Shown: positions 41,831 through 51,217 of the stretch, piece by piece
Layout of the letters: every line of letters starts with the position of its first letter
Numbering within the stretch: position 1 is the first letter of the stretch
Assembly: GCF_009687865.1 (NCBI RefSeq)
Contig: NZ_BLAE01000050.1
Coordinates: 17,577-81,576 of the forward strand
DNA: 64,000 nucleotides
From: Acrocarpospora macrocephala
GTDB taxonomy: Bacteria > Actinomycetota > Actinomycetes > Streptosporangiales > Streptosporangiaceae
Reading direction: 5' to 3'
The notes under the pieces: generated by a model
Told to the model about the DNA's origin: nothing
The model's database searches: none
Seen by the model: only the letters and a program-made list of their open reading frames with translations
Translations under genes and position numbers: made by a program

Positions 41831-44650
41831 GTGAATCTCGTCGAAGTGCGTAGCGGGGTCTACCACGATTCGGTCAGCCTGATGCGGGTCAGCCAGGCGC
41901 TGGCCAGCCGGGCCGGGGTGTCGGTCGCGATCGTCGCGATGGCGACCGAGCTGAACGTGGATCTGGCCAGGGAGGCGGGCTTCGACGTGCCCCCGGCGAC
42001 GCCGGGGGATCTGCTGGTGGCGGTCCGGGCGGATTCCGCCGAGGAGCTGGCGGCGGCTTCTGACGAGTTGGGGCGGCAGCTGTCGGCGCGGGCCTCTTCG
42101 GAGGGCGCGCGAGAGATCGCGCCGCCGCGGACCACCAGGACGGCGGCCCGCAGGGCGGAGAGCGCGAGCGTGGTGCTGGTCAGCGTGCCGGGGGAGCACG
42201 CGTTCGCCGAGGCGATGGACGCGGTGGACGCCGGGCTGTCAGTGATGATCTTCAGTGACAACGTGCCGGTGGAGCGGGAGGTGCTGCTCAAGGAGCGGGC
42301 CGAGGCGGCCGGGGTGCTGGTGATGGGGCCCGACTGCGGGACCGCCGTGGTGGGCGGGGCGGGTCTCGGCTTCGCCAACGTGCTGCGGCCGGGGCCGGTC
42401 GGGATCGTGGCCGCGTCGGGGACGGGGGCGCAGCAGGTGTCCAGCCTGCTGGATCTGGCCGGGGTGGGGGTCAGCCATCTGCTCGGTGTGGGCGGGCGGG
42501 ATCTGTCGGCGGAGGTGGGCGGGCGGTCCACGCTGCGGGCGCTGGAGGCGCTGGACCAGGATCCGGGGACGGAGCTGATCGTGGTCATCTCCAAGCCCGC
42601 CGATCCTTCGGTGGCAGAGCGGGTGCGGGCGGCTGTGGAGCGGTCCGGTACGCCGGTGGTGATGGCGTTGCTCGGTCCCGGACAGGATGATTTGACGGCC
42701 GCCACCGAGAATGTGCTGGCGGCGCTCGGCAAGGAAGTCCCGGTCTGGCCTAGCTGGGGCGAGGCCAGTGCGCCTGGCAGTGCGGGGCCGCTGGTCGGCC
42801 TTTATTCGGGTGGCACATTGTGCACCGAGGCGAAGCTGATCGCGGGAGGCGGGACATTCACCGACTTCGGAGATGACGAGTACACCCGTGGACGGGCTCA
42901 TCCGATGATCGACCCGGCGCTGCGGCTGGAGGCGCTGGCCGCCGTGGAGTCCGGCGTGGTGCTCATGGACGTGGTTCTCGGCCACGGGTCCGATCCCGAC
43001 CCGGCGGCCCGGCTGGCGCCCGCGCTCGCCGAGGCCGGATCCCGGGGCGCTTCGGTCGTGGTCGCCCTGGTGGGGACCGAGGGCGATCCCCAGGACCTCC
43101 AGGCACAGGCGGAACGCCTCGCCGCCGCCGGAGCCGCCGTGTTCACCTCCAACGCCGCAGCCGCCCGGCACGCGAGCGCCCTCGCCGGTCTGACACCCGC
43201 CACTTCGCCCGCCGCGCGACCCGCCCCGCATGCGGGTTCCGGCGCGAACCCCGGACCTGAGCTGGCGTTGCTCGTCTCCGAGCCGCACGTGATCGCGGTG
43301 GGGACGTCCGTACTGGCCGAGGCTCTGGACCAGCAGGCGGTGCCGCACGCCGTGGTCGACTGGCGGCCCCCGCTGGCCGGGACCTCGGACGCGCTGAACC
43401 GGGTCCTCGCCGACCCGCGCCGCACCGCCGCCAACACCCGCGCTGCCGAACGGCTCCTTTCCGCCCGCCCGCAACTCGTCGGCGTACGCCGTGCGGGTGA
43501 CGTCCTCGACCTGCCTCCCGGCACCTTCTTCCACGCCGGACCCCCGATCGAGTGGGAGCGCGCGTCCGGCCCGATGCGCGGCGCGCTGATGGGCGGCATG
43601 CTCTTCGAAGGCCTCGCCGCCTCCCCCGCCGAAGCCGAGGAGAAGCTCGCCACCGGCTCCATCCGGCTCGACTCCTGCCACCACCACCGCACGGTCGGCC
43701 CGATGGCGGGCGTCGTCAGCCCGTCCATGTGGATGCTGGAGGTGCACGACGCCGAACACGGCGGCACCGCGTACTGCTCGCTCAACGAGGGCCTCGGCAA
43801 GGTCCTCCGCTACGGCGCGTACGGGCCCGAGGTGGTCGAGCGGCTGCGCTGGATGGGCGAGGTGCTCGGGCCCGCCCTGCAGGCCGCCCTGGAGCTGGGC
43901 GGCCCCCTGGATCTGCGCAACCTGATCGCGCAGGCGCTGCAGATGGGCGACGAGCTGCACAACAGGAACCGGGCGGCCACCTCGCTGCTGGTCCGCGAGC
44001 TCGCCCCCGCCATCGTGGACGCCGCGCCCGGCCAGGCCGGGGACGTGCTCCGCTTCATCAACGGCAACGACCACTTCTTCCTGAACGCGGGCATGGCCGC
44101 CGCCAAGGTCAGCGCCGACGCCGCCAGGGACGTGCCAGGCTCCAGCCTGGTCGTGGCGATGGCCAGGAACGGCACCGACTTCGGCATCCAGATCTCCGGC
44201 TGCGGCGACCGCTGGTTCACCGGCCCCGCGGGCGTGCCCGACGGCCTCTACCTCGGCCAGTACGGCCCCGCCGACGCCAACCCCGACATCGGCGACTCCA
44301 CCATCACCGAGACGGTGGGCCTGGGCGGCTTCTCAATGGCCGCAGCGCCCGCGATCGTCCGGTTCGTGGGCGGGGACGTGGCGGACGCGGTGGCGGCCAC
44401 CACCGCCATGTACGAGATCACCCTGGCCGAACATCCGACCTACCAGATTCCCGGGCTCGGCTTCCGCGGCACCCCCGTCGGCATCGACGTCACCCTGGTT
44501 GCCCGTACCGGCGTGCTCCCGGTCGTCAACACCGGCATCGCCGGGCGTGTGGCCGGAACAGGCCAGGTCGGAGCCGGTCTGGTGAGCCCCCCGCCGGAGG
44601 CGTTCGTGGCCGCGGCCAACGCGCTGGCCGGGGCCTTGACGGGCGAATGA
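41831..44650 (+). CDS. AllF (FdrA)-AllG (DUF1116) fusion protein
   Basis: 939 residues from GTG at 41831. Residues 1 to about 450 are FdrA/AllF: an N-terminal subdomain (VYHDSVSLMRVSQALASRAG), then succinyl-CoA-synthetase-like Rossmann domains (GVLVMGPDCGTAVVGGAGLG, GPVGIVAASGTGAQQVSSLL). A Pro/Ala/Gly linker at about 456-477 leads to DUF1116/AllG (about 478-939) with GPPIEWERASGPMRGALMGG, SCHHHRTVGPMAGVVSPSMW and VLRFINGNDHFFLNAGMAAA. In E. coli these are separate proteins that act with AllH to convert oxalurate and phosphate to oxamate and carbamoyl phosphate. I know of no described single-chain version. No carbamate kinase gene is in the window. Confidence 0.88.
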   Translation: MNLVEVRSGVYHDSVSLMRVSQALASRAGVSVAIVAMATELNVDLAREAGFDVPPATPGDLLVAVRADSAEELAAASDELGRQLSARASSEGAREIAPPRTTRTAARRAESASVVLVSVPGEHAFAEAMDAVDAGLSVMIFSDNVPVEREVLLKERAEAAGVLVMGPDCGTAVVGGAGLGFANVLRPGPVGIVAASGTGAQQVSSLLDLAGVGVSHLLGVGGRDLSAEVGGRSTLRALEALDQDPGTELIVVISKPADPSVAERVRAAVERSGTPVVMALLGPGQDDLTAATENVLAALGKEVPVWPSWGEASAPGSAGPLVGLYSGGTLCTEAKLIAGGGTFTDFGDDEYTRGRAHPMIDPALRLEALAAVESGVVLMDVVLGHGSDPDPAARLAPALAEAGSRGASVVVALVGTEGDPQDLQAQAERLAAAGAAVFTSNAAAARHASALAGLTPATSPAARPAPHAGSGANPGPELALLVSEPHVIAVGTSVLAEALDQQAVPHAVVDWRPPLAGTSDALNRVLADPRRTAANTRAAERLLSARPQLVGVRRAGDVLDLPPGTFFHAGPPIEWERASGPMRGALMGGMLFEGLAASPAEAEEKLATGSIRLDSCHHHRTVGPMAGVVSPSMWMLEVHDAEHGGTAYCSLNEGLGKVLRYGAYGPEVVERLRWMGEVLGPALQAALELGGPLDLRNLIAQALQMGDELHNRNRAATSLLVRELAPAIVDAAPGQAGDVLRFINGNDHFFLNAGMAAAKVSADAARDVPGSSLVVAMARNGTDFGIQISGCGDRWFTGPAGVPDGLYLGQYGPADANPDIGDSTITETVGLGGFSMAAAPAIVRFVGGDVADAVAATTAMYEITLAEHPTYQIPGLGFRGTPVGIDVTLVARTGVLPVVNTGIAGRVAGTGQVGAGLVSPPPEAFVAAANALAGALTGE

Positions 44651-44750
44651 ATGCGCGTTGACCTCTGATTGACCTACTATCAGTCCCCAACCTCTCATTT
44701 CGCACGGAGTTCTCGCGCGAACCAAACGAGGAGAATTGGGGATACTGCCT

Positions 44751-47261
44751 ATGACAACCGACCGCCTCCTCGGTATGGTCCCCCCTATGCCGGAGGGTCA
44801 AGGCGGTGCCGGAGCCACTCCTGGAGGGGCGCCGGAAGGGCAGGGGCGACTGGTGGGCAGGCGATACCGCCTGCTTTCGCCCGTCGGCCGTGGCGGCATG
44901 GGCATGGTGTGGCACGCGCATGACGTCCTGCTGGACCGGGACGTGGCGGTCAAGGAGCTCATCCTGCCGTACGGTCTTGACGCCGCCGGACGCCAGGTCG
45001 CCCACCGCCGGATGCTGCGCGAGGCGCGCTCCGCGGCCCGGCTGAGCCACCCGGGCATCGTCACCGTCCACGACGTCGTCGAGGAGGACGGGCGGCCCTG
45101 GATCGTCATGGAGCTGGTCCGGGCGTGGTCCCTTGAGCAGGCCGTACGGCAGAGCGGGCCGTTGCCGGTGAGCCAGGTGGCCGAGATCGGCATCCGGGTG
45201 CTGGACGCGCTCAGGCACGCGCACGCCGCCGGGATCCTGCATCGGGACGTCAAGCCCGGCAACGTGCTGCTGACCACGGACCGGGTGGTGCTGACCGACT
45301 TCGGCATCGCCGCCATCGAGGGCGATGTCACGATCACCCAGACCGGGTTGCTGATGGGGTCGCCGGCGTACATTCCGCCGGAGCGGCTGCAGGGGCGCAC
45401 GATCACGCACGCGGCCGATCTGTGGTCGTTCGGGGCCACGCTGTACGCGGCGGTGGAGGGGCGGCCGCCGTACGAAGGGCCGGACGCGGTGGCCGTGCTC
45501 GGCGCGGTGCTCACCCAGGAGCCGAACCGGCCGCAGCGCGCCGGGGTGCTGCTGCCCGTCATCGAGGGCCTGCTGCGCAAGAACCCCGCCGACCGGATCG
45601 GCGCCGCTCAGGTGGCCGACATGCTCGAACGGGTGCTGCTCGCGGTCGGCAACGGCCTGCGTGGGCATTCCGGCATGCCGTCCCCCGCGCCGGTCGAGGC
45701 GACCCCCATGCAGATGCTCCCGCCCTTGGACTCCCCGTCGGGCCCGCTCCCGTCGCGCATCATCGAAACCCCCTCGGGTCCGGTACGGGTTCCCTACACC
45801 AATCCGTCCGGCGGCTATGCGATGGCGTCCTTCCAGCCATCCGCCTCCGACCCCCAGCTCCAGCCTCCGGGCGGCTACGACGCCCTGGCCAGCACGTCCG
45901 GGATGTTCAACGCCCCTGGCACACCCGGCGGGCCCGGCCCGGGCACTCCCGCTTCCGGCTTCCCCGCGCACAGCCCGGGCAGGCCCGGCATGGACACCTC
46001 CGGTCCTGGAACGTCCGGTCCTAGCCCATTTGGTCCCGGCACCTTCGGCCCTGGAACGTCCGGCCCCGGCGCTTACGGTCCGGGTACCTCCGGTCCTGGC
46101 GGTTCTGGTCCTAGCGCATTTGGTCCCGGCACCTCCAATCCTGGAGCCTCCGGTCCTGGCGCGTACGGTCCCGAGGGCACTGGCCCTGGCGCGTCTGGTT
46201 CTGGAGCCACCGGTTCCGGTTTCCTCACGTCCGGTACCAATGCGCCCAACGAGGCGGCGAACCGTCCCGCTCCGCAACGCGCGATGGGTGGGCAGTTCGG
46301 TGCGCCGGTGCACGACAGCGGCCCGGGCGCGGCGTTCTTCAACGCTTCGGGGGGCGGACCGCAGTCGACCGCGCCCCGGGACCCGATGTTCGATCCGCTG
46401 GACGCGCTGACCAGCCCGTCCGGGTCGACGCACGCGCCCGAGCGACCCACCGGCGGCGGCCGCTGGCCGACCCCAGGACCCGCCGACCTGCCCGGGCAGC
46501 TGGCCCGCGACCTGGCCCGCGACCTGGCGCTCGACCCCGACGACCCGTTCTCCACCGGAAGCGGGCGCTCCCGCTCCGCGGCGTCCACGACCGGCGAGCA
46601 CGCCACCCGCACCGGCGGCAGCCGCCGCCGCAGCAAGGACAACGACGACGACGCCCCCGGCCGCGGCGGCGCGATGGTCGTGGTGGCCGCGGTCGCCGTG
46701 ATCGCGCTCATCGTGCTGGTGCTCCTGATCATGCTCCCCGGCGGAGACGACACGCCGGACACCAGGGCCACCGTCAACAATCCCGCGCTGACCGCCCCCG
46801 GCTCCTCCGCTGCGGAATCCGGCGGCGCCGAGGCGCCGATCCCGAAGGGTTTCAAGCGCCAGACCCTCGGCGGCGTGACCGTGGCCGTCCCCCTCACCTG
46901 GAAGATCACCGCCGAAGACGACGGCGTACGCCTCGTCGGCCCGCCCGACAGCGCCCAGAGCGGCCTGATCGTGAAGATCCCCGACGGCAGCCTCAACGCC
47001 CTCCAGCAGGTCGCCAAGAAGGCCGCCGGCTTCGACGAGTACACCCAGGTCACCCTCGGCCCGGTCAACTACCGCTGGCCCGCCGCCGAATGGGAGTACA
47101 CCTACCGCGACGCCACCAACGTCACCATCCGCACCATCACCCGCTACATCCAAGCCGACGACCAGTCCTACTCCCTCACCTTCACCGCCCCCGACTACGA
47201 ATGGTCCGAAACCGCCGCCACCATCCGCCAGGTCCTCTGGACCACCTTCTCCCCCGCCTGA
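44751..47261 (+). CDS. Membrane-anchored Ser/Thr protein kinase (PknB/Hanks type)
   Basis: 836 residues from ATG at 44751; a TTG 15 bp earlier is possible. Kinase domain about residues 38-300: VGRGGMGMVWHAHD (P-loop), VAVKELILP (Lys), HRDVKPGNVLLT (catalytic Asp), LTDFGIA (DFG) and GLLMGSPAYIPPERL (activation segment). A long Gly/Pro/Ser-rich juxtamembrane region follows, with degenerate GPGTSGPGAYGPG-type repeats at about 415-490. One membrane helix (MVVVAAVAVIALIVLVLLIM, near 643) leads to a 165-residue extracellular domain with no recognised ligand-binding fold and no PASTA repeats. It would signal from the cell surface by phosphorylating cytoplasmic targets. It appears monocistronic. Confidence 0.93.
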   Translation: MTTDRLLGMVPPMPEGQGGAGATPGGAPEGQGRLVGRRYRLLSPVGRGGMGMVWHAHDVLLDRDVAVKELILPYGLDAAGRQVAHRRMLREARSAARLSHPGIVTVHDVVEEDGRPWIVMELVRAWSLEQAVRQSGPLPVSQVAEIGIRVLDALRHAHAAGILHRDVKPGNVLLTTDRVVLTDFGIAAIEGDVTITQTGLLMGSPAYIPPERLQGRTITHAADLWSFGATLYAAVEGRPPYEGPDAVAVLGAVLTQEPNRPQRAGVLLPVIEGLLRKNPADRIGAAQVADMLERVLLAVGNGLRGHSGMPSPAPVEATPMQMLPPLDSPSGPLPSRIIETPSGPVRVPYTNPSGGYAMASFQPSASDPQLQPPGGYDALASTSGMFNAPGTPGGPGPGTPASGFPAHSPGRPGMDTSGPGTSGPSPFGPGTFGPGTSGPGAYGPGTSGPGGSGPSAFGPGTSNPGASGPGAYGPEGTGPGASGSGATGSGFLTSGTNAPNEAANRPAPQRAMGGQFGAPVHDSGPGAAFFNASGGGPQSTAPRDPMFDPLDALTSPSGSTHAPERPTGGGRWPTPGPADLPGQLARDLARDLALDPDDPFSTGSGRSRSAASTTGEHATRTGGSRRRSKDNDDDAPGRGGAMVVVAAVAVIALIVLVLLIMLPGGDDTPDTRATVNNPALTAPGSSAAESGGAEAPIPKGFKRQTLGGVTVAVPLTWKITAEDDGVRLVGPPDSAQSGLIVKIPDGSLNALQQVAKKAAGFDEYTQVTLGPVNYRWPAAEWEYTYRDATNVTIRTITRYIQADDQSYSLTFTAPDYEWSETAATIRQVLWTTFSPA

Positions 47262-47420
47262 CCTCCCGAGCCCTCCCCCAGAATCTCCGTCAGGCCCCTC
47301 ACCACCCTCCAGCCTGTCCTCTCCGGCCTCCATCGTTTTCCAACCCCACAACCCCTCACGGGACACGCCTCCCAACCCTCGGCCCGCACCACGACCCTCA
47401 CGGCCTCCTTCCCTGGGCCT

Positions 47421-47668
47421 GTCACCAGGGCTTCGTGGCGCTGGCGCGGCGAGACGTGGTACGGAGATGATCGGCGCCGGATAACGGCGAGCGGCCCGGC
47501 GTCTCACTCGTTGAGCGGGCTCATCCGCCGTCTACCCTCAGCCGGTCACCGGACCTTCACAGCGCCGGTGCGGCGAGACGTGGCCCGGACGTGGTCGGCG
47601 CCGGATAGCGGCGGGCGGCCTGGTGGCTCGGTCGTTGTGTGGGGTCGTCTGCCGTTGGCAGAACTCGA
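47421..47668. repeat. Two imperfect tandem copies of a 124-bp unit
   Basis: 47421-47544 aligns with 47545-47668 at a constant 124-bp offset. Shared blocks are GTCACC, GCGGCGAGACGTGG, TCGGCGCCGGATA and a common ending near GTC/TCCGCCG-like bases. The duplicate lies in the 442-bp gap between the kinase and MFS genes, close to the latter's start. The remainder of the gap (47262-47420) is C-rich and shows no gene. Confidence 0.7.
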
Positions 47669-47703
47669 TTGGTTGGCGACATGAGTCATGGCAAACTTCG
47701 CGC

Positions 47704-49161
47704 ATGACATCGGCCCCCCACATTCCCGGCATACGTTCTGCGGCGATTGACCTGCGGGCGGCGCAGCGTCGGACTCTTGGTGTGCTCGCGCTGGCGCAGA
47801 TCAGCAGTGGGGTGGGGGTGGCGGTGAGTGTCGCGCTCAGTTCGTTGTTCGTCGCCAAGCTGTCCGGATCGACCGCGATCAGTGGCCTGGCCGGGACGGC
47901 CACGGTTCTTGGTGCCGCCTTGCTGGCTTTGCCCACCGCCAGGACCACCGGGCGTAGCGGGCGTCGAGCGGGGCTCACTCTCGCGTACGGGTCGGCGGTC
48001 GCCGGGTGTCTCATCGCGGTCGTGGCGGTCGTCCTCAGTTCGTGGCCTTTACTGCTGGCGGCGCTGATTCTGGTCGGCGGGGCGAGTGCCGGGAATCTCT
48101 CCGCCCGCTATTCGGCCACGGATCTGGCGCCGGAGGGGCACGCGGCTCGGCATCTTTCGCTCGTCGTCTGGTCGGCGACGTTCGGCACGGTGACCGGACC
48201 CAATCTCGCCGAGCCCGCCGCCAATCTGGCCGAAGCACTCGCTTTTCCCCGGGCGGCCGGACCTTTCGCGCTGGCCGGCATCACCTTCGCCGTCGCGACC
48301 CTCATCATCAATCTCGGCCTCCGCCCCGACCCGCTCCTCCTGGCCCGGTCCGTCCACCGCTTCTCCGCTCCGCCCGACGCTGAACCCGCCCTCGAAGGGA
48401 GCAGCCCTCAAAGCGGAGCCTTTCCCGAAGCCGCTCCCCCTGGGCGAGCCGCCACTAGATCCGCTCCCCCGGCGAAGGCCGTTTCCGAAACCGTTCCCCA
48501 GGTGGGAGCCGTCTCCGGAACTGCTCCCCAAGGGAAGGCCGATGTTGAGGTGAAGGCGTCGCTGGTGGATACGTTGCGCGATGCATGGGGGACGATCCGG
48601 GGGATTCCGGCGGCTCGGCGGGCGCTGGTGGCGATTGCGGTCAGTCACACCGCGATGGTCTCGATCATGTCGATGACGCCGGTTCACCTCGATCACGGCC
48701 ACGCGGGGATCTCCGTGATCGGCATCGTGATCAGCCTGCACATCGCCGGAATGTACGTGCTCTCACCGGTTGTCGGCTGGCTGGCCGACCGTCTTGGCCG
48801 CTCCCCCGTCCTGATCTCCGGCATGGTCCTGCTCCTGATCTCGGCCGCGCTCGCGGGAACGGCGGGCTACGGAGTCCCGCAGATCTCCGCCGGATTGTTC
48901 GTCCTCGGCCTTGGCTGGTCCTGCGGCCTGGTCGCTGGTTCGGCCCTTCTGACCGAATCGGTTCCGCTCGACCGCCGCCCGGCCGTCCAGGGTCTCTCCG
49001 ATCTCACCATGAACGTCTGCGGTGCGACCGGCGCCCTCCTCGCCGGCGCCGTCGTCAGCACCACTTCCTTCGCGACCCTCAACACCGCTGTAGCGGTCAT
49101 GGTCGCCTTCACCGCCCTAACCTTGATCCGCGGCCACCGAACCCCCGCAAACCCCGCCTAG
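47704..49161 (+). CDS. MFS transporter (drug/metabolite exporter type)
   Basis: 485 residues from ATG at 47704, with twelve probable membrane helices in two halves. Between them lies a long cytoplasmic loop (about 220-280) made of degenerate repeats rich in Ala, Pro and Val (GRAATRSAPPAKAVSETVPQ and similar). MFS motif A is seen in the second half as GWLADRLGRSPVLISGMVLL. The substrate is unknown; the general layout matches proton-driven exporters. The loop repeats arise from imperfect 39-bp DNA units (about 48405-48545), another in-frame repeat in this window. It is followed by a convergent TetR gene. Confidence 0.9.
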   Translation: MTSAPHIPGIRSAAIDLRAAQRRTLGVLALAQISSGVGVAVSVALSSLFVAKLSGSTAISGLAGTATVLGAALLALPTARTTGRSGRRAGLTLAYGSAVAGCLIAVVAVVLSSWPLLLAALILVGGASAGNLSARYSATDLAPEGHAARHLSLVVWSATFGTVTGPNLAEPAANLAEALAFPRAAGPFALAGITFAVATLIINLGLRPDPLLLARSVHRFSAPPDAEPALEGSSPQSGAFPEAAPPGRAATRSAPPAKAVSETVPQVGAVSGTAPQGKADVEVKASLVDTLRDAWGTIRGIPAARRALVAIAVSHTAMVSIMSMTPVHLDHGHAGISVIGIVISLHIAGMYVLSPVVGWLADRLGRSPVLISGMVLLLISAALAGTAGYGVPQISAGLFVLGLGWSCGLVAGSALLTESVPLDRRPAVQGLSDLTMNVCGATGALLAGAVVSTTSFATLNTAVAVMVAFTALTLIRGHRTPANPA

Positions 49162-49239
49162 CGCCATCTGGCGCCCGTCCAGCCCTATTCACCGTCCACG
49201 CACAGGAGACCGAACTCGCGGACAAGCACTCGCATCCTC

Positions 49240-49806
49240 CTAGGTGGATGTCGTTGGCTTCGCCAGGAGGCCGTCGATGACGAGGGTGAGGATTCGTGCG
49301 GCTCTTGCCTCGCCGTCGCGGGCCGGATCGATCCGCCACAGCACGCTGAGCTGGAGCAGGACGTCTTCCGGGACGAGGTCGGGTTTGAGTGAGCCGGCGG
49401 CGCTTCCGGCGTTGAGCAGGACGGCGATGGCGTCGACGAAGGGCTGGTAGTACTCGTCGTCGAGGCCGCCGTTGGTCGCCGCGTGGATGACCTCGGCGAC
49501 GCCGTACTTGAGGCGGCCGTAGCGGGCGACCTCCTCGAACCAGCGGCGGAGTGCCGCCAACGGAGGATGTGACTCCAGCAGCGCGGGAGCCAGGTCGATG
49601 AGCTGCTGAATGTCGTGGCGGTAGAGCTCGAGGATGAGGGATTCCCGGGTCGGGAAATGGCGGTAAAGGGTTCCGATGCCGACTCCGGCCTGCTTGGCGA
49701 TCGCCGTGAGGGACGCACTGGTCGAGGCCGCCAGCGCATCACGGGCGACGGTCAAGATCCGCTCCCGGTTGCCGAGTGCGTCCTTCCTGGTCGGCTTCGA
49801 GTTCAC
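49240..49806 (-). CDS. TetR-family repressor
   Basis: 188 residues from GTG at 49806. The N-terminal helix-turn-helix reads ILTVARDALAASTSASLTAI, AKQAGVGIGTLYRHFPTRES and LILELY. A C-terminal TetR ligand domain follows (ALRRWFEEVARYGRLKYGVA). It is divergent from an NAD(P)-dependent reductase gene and the 119-bp gap holds two copies of a palindromic site, so it most likely represses both itself and the reductase. Related repressors adjacent to such reductases respond to small hydrophobic ligands; the ligand here is unknown. Confidence 0.92.
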   Translation of the reverse strand: MNSKPTRKDALGNRERILTVARDALAASTSASLTAIAKQAGVGIGTLYRHFPTRESLILELYRHDIQQLIDLAPALLESHPPLAALRRWFEEVARYGRLKYGVAEVIHAATNGGLDDEYYQPFVDAIAVLLNAGSAAGSLKPDLVPEDVLLQLSVLWRIDPARDGEARAARILTLVIDGLLAKPTTST

Positions 49807-49836
49807 GTGTCAGCCATCCGTCCCGTACGTCTTGCG

Positions 49837-49888
49837 AATCGGAGGGGCCTCCGTTACCGTGAATCCGTAATCGGAGGGGTCTCCGGTT
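49837..49888. promoter_or_regulatory. Two TetR-operator-like palindromes
   Basis: AATCGGAGGGGCCTCCGTTA (49837-49856) and AATCGGAGGGGTCTCCGGTT (49869-49888) share an inverted CGGAG/CTCCG core and are spaced 32 bp centre to centre, about three helical turns. Placement in the divergent TetR/reductase promoter gap supports operator function. Confidence 0.75.
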
Positions 49889-49925
49889 CATTCTGGCACA
49901 GCGCGCCCACCGCGGAGGACGATTC

Positions 49926-50945
49926 ATGGCCGAATTGGTGCTGGTAACGGGAGGCAGCGGCTACGTCGCCGGCTGGTGCATCGCCGAACTCCTGAACCGC
50001 GGATACGACGTACGCACGACGGTGCGCGGCCCGGGCAAGGAGGAGAGCCTCACCCAGGCCGTGTCGACCGTCGCCGACCCGGCCGGCCGGCTGACCTTCG
50101 CCGTCGCCGACCTCCTCGCGGATGACGGCTGGGACGCCGCGGTCAAGGGCGTCGACCGTGTCCTGCACGTCGCGTCCCCCCTCGGAATCACCGCCGGGGA
50201 TCCGGCCGCCATGATCGCCGCCGCCCGCGACGGCACGTTGCGCGTCCTGCGCGCCGCGACCGCGGCCGGAGTGAAACGCGTCGTGATGACCTCGGCCGCG
50301 AACACCGCCAGCCCCTCGTCGTACGCCACCGAAGGCACGACGGACGAGACGCTGTGGACTGATCCCGACGACCCCACACTGATCCCCTACCGACGTTCGA
50401 AGACCCTCGCCGAGCGTGCGGCCTGGGACTTCATGAGCGGCCACGAAGGACCGACCGAGCTGACCACCGTGCTCCCCGGCGCCGTGTTCGGTCCCATCCT
50501 CAGCACGGGCACCATCGGTTCCGTCGGCATCATCGGCCGCATGATCTCCGGCAGCATGCCCGGCGTCCCCAGGATCGGGCTCGAAATCGTGGATGTCCGC
50601 GACATCGCCGACATTCACCTCCGGGCCATGACCGCGCCGGCCGCGGCGGGCGAGCGCTTCCTGGCCACCGGAGAGTTCACCTGGATGCGGGAGATGGCCC
50701 ACTTCCTGCGCGACGGCCTGGGCCCGCACGGCCACAAGGTCTCCACCCGGCAGATCCCCGACTTCGCGGTCCGGCTCACGGCCAGATTCCGCGACCCATC
50801 GCTCCGCGAAATCACCCCCTCGCTGGGCCGCCGCAACCGCCACAGCACCGACAAAGCCAGCCGTATGCTCGGCTGGCACCCACGCCCCGCGAAACAAACC
50901 GTCCTCAACTGCGCCCAAAGCCTCATCGCACACGGCGCGGTTTAG
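49926..50945 (+). CDS. NAD(P)-dependent epimerase/dihydroflavonol-reductase-like oxidoreductase
   Basis: 339 residues from ATG at 49926, after a GGAGG site. The extended SDR fold shows the nucleotide loop LVLVTGGSGYVAGWCIAELL, VDRVLHVASPLG, VVMTSAANTASPSSY with the Ser of the active site, and YRRSK supplying catalytic Tyr and Lys. The C-terminal segment includes VDVRDIADIHLRAM, typical of dihydroflavonol 4-reductase-like members that reduce ketones or aldehydes. Expression is probably controlled by the divergent TetR. The physiological substrate is unknown. A good terminator follows at 51041. Confidence 0.92.
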   Translation: MAELVLVTGGSGYVAGWCIAELLNRGYDVRTTVRGPGKEESLTQAVSTVADPAGRLTFAVADLLADDGWDAAVKGVDRVLHVASPLGITAGDPAAMIAAARDGTLRVLRAATAAGVKRVVMTSAANTASPSSYATEGTTDETLWTDPDDPTLIPYRRSKTLAERAAWDFMSGHEGPTELTTVLPGAVFGPILSTGTIGSVGIIGRMISGSMPGVPRIGLEIVDVRDIADIHLRAMTAPAAAGERFLATGEFTWMREMAHFLRDGLGPHGHKVSTRQIPDFAVRLTARFRDPSLREITPSLGRRNRHSTDKASRMLGWHPRPAKQTVLNCAQSLIAHGAV

Positions 50946-51040
50946 GCCCTGTCCTAGAAGCCGGCTGTGGTATGGCCGCCCGCGATCGGCGAGAACTCCT
51001 TCACAGCCAGCGTGAACATGATCTGCGAGTGACCCGCTGG

Positions 51041-51071
51041 CGCGCCCCAGTCCAAACAGGGCTGGGGCGCG
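51041..51071. terminator. Intrinsic-type hairpin between reductase and DNA polymerase-like genes
   Basis: Perfect 10-bp arms CGCGCCCCAG (51041-51050) and CTGGGGCGCG (51062-51071) with an 11-base loop, followed by TCTTTG. It sits about 95 bp past the reductase stop and can serve the plus strand, and possibly the convergent polymerase-like gene. The rest of the 50946-51217 gap shows no gene. Confidence 0.75.
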
Positions 51072-51217
51072 TCTTTGAAATCACGCCAACTTGCTCCAGC
51101 GATCTCTCAGCAACGCGACTTCCGTGATCACCTCCACCACTGGCCGCAGCTCTCGCTTCCATCGAGCAACGTGGCACCATTCAGCGTCCGCCCAGCCCTG
51201 TCGGGACGTCCGTGTGG

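Noticed and set aside
50946-51040. Possible insertion-sequence end after the reductase gene
   Set aside because: The TAGGCCCTGTCCTAGAAG-like bases recall some IS termini, but I see no matching inverted end, target duplication or transposase.
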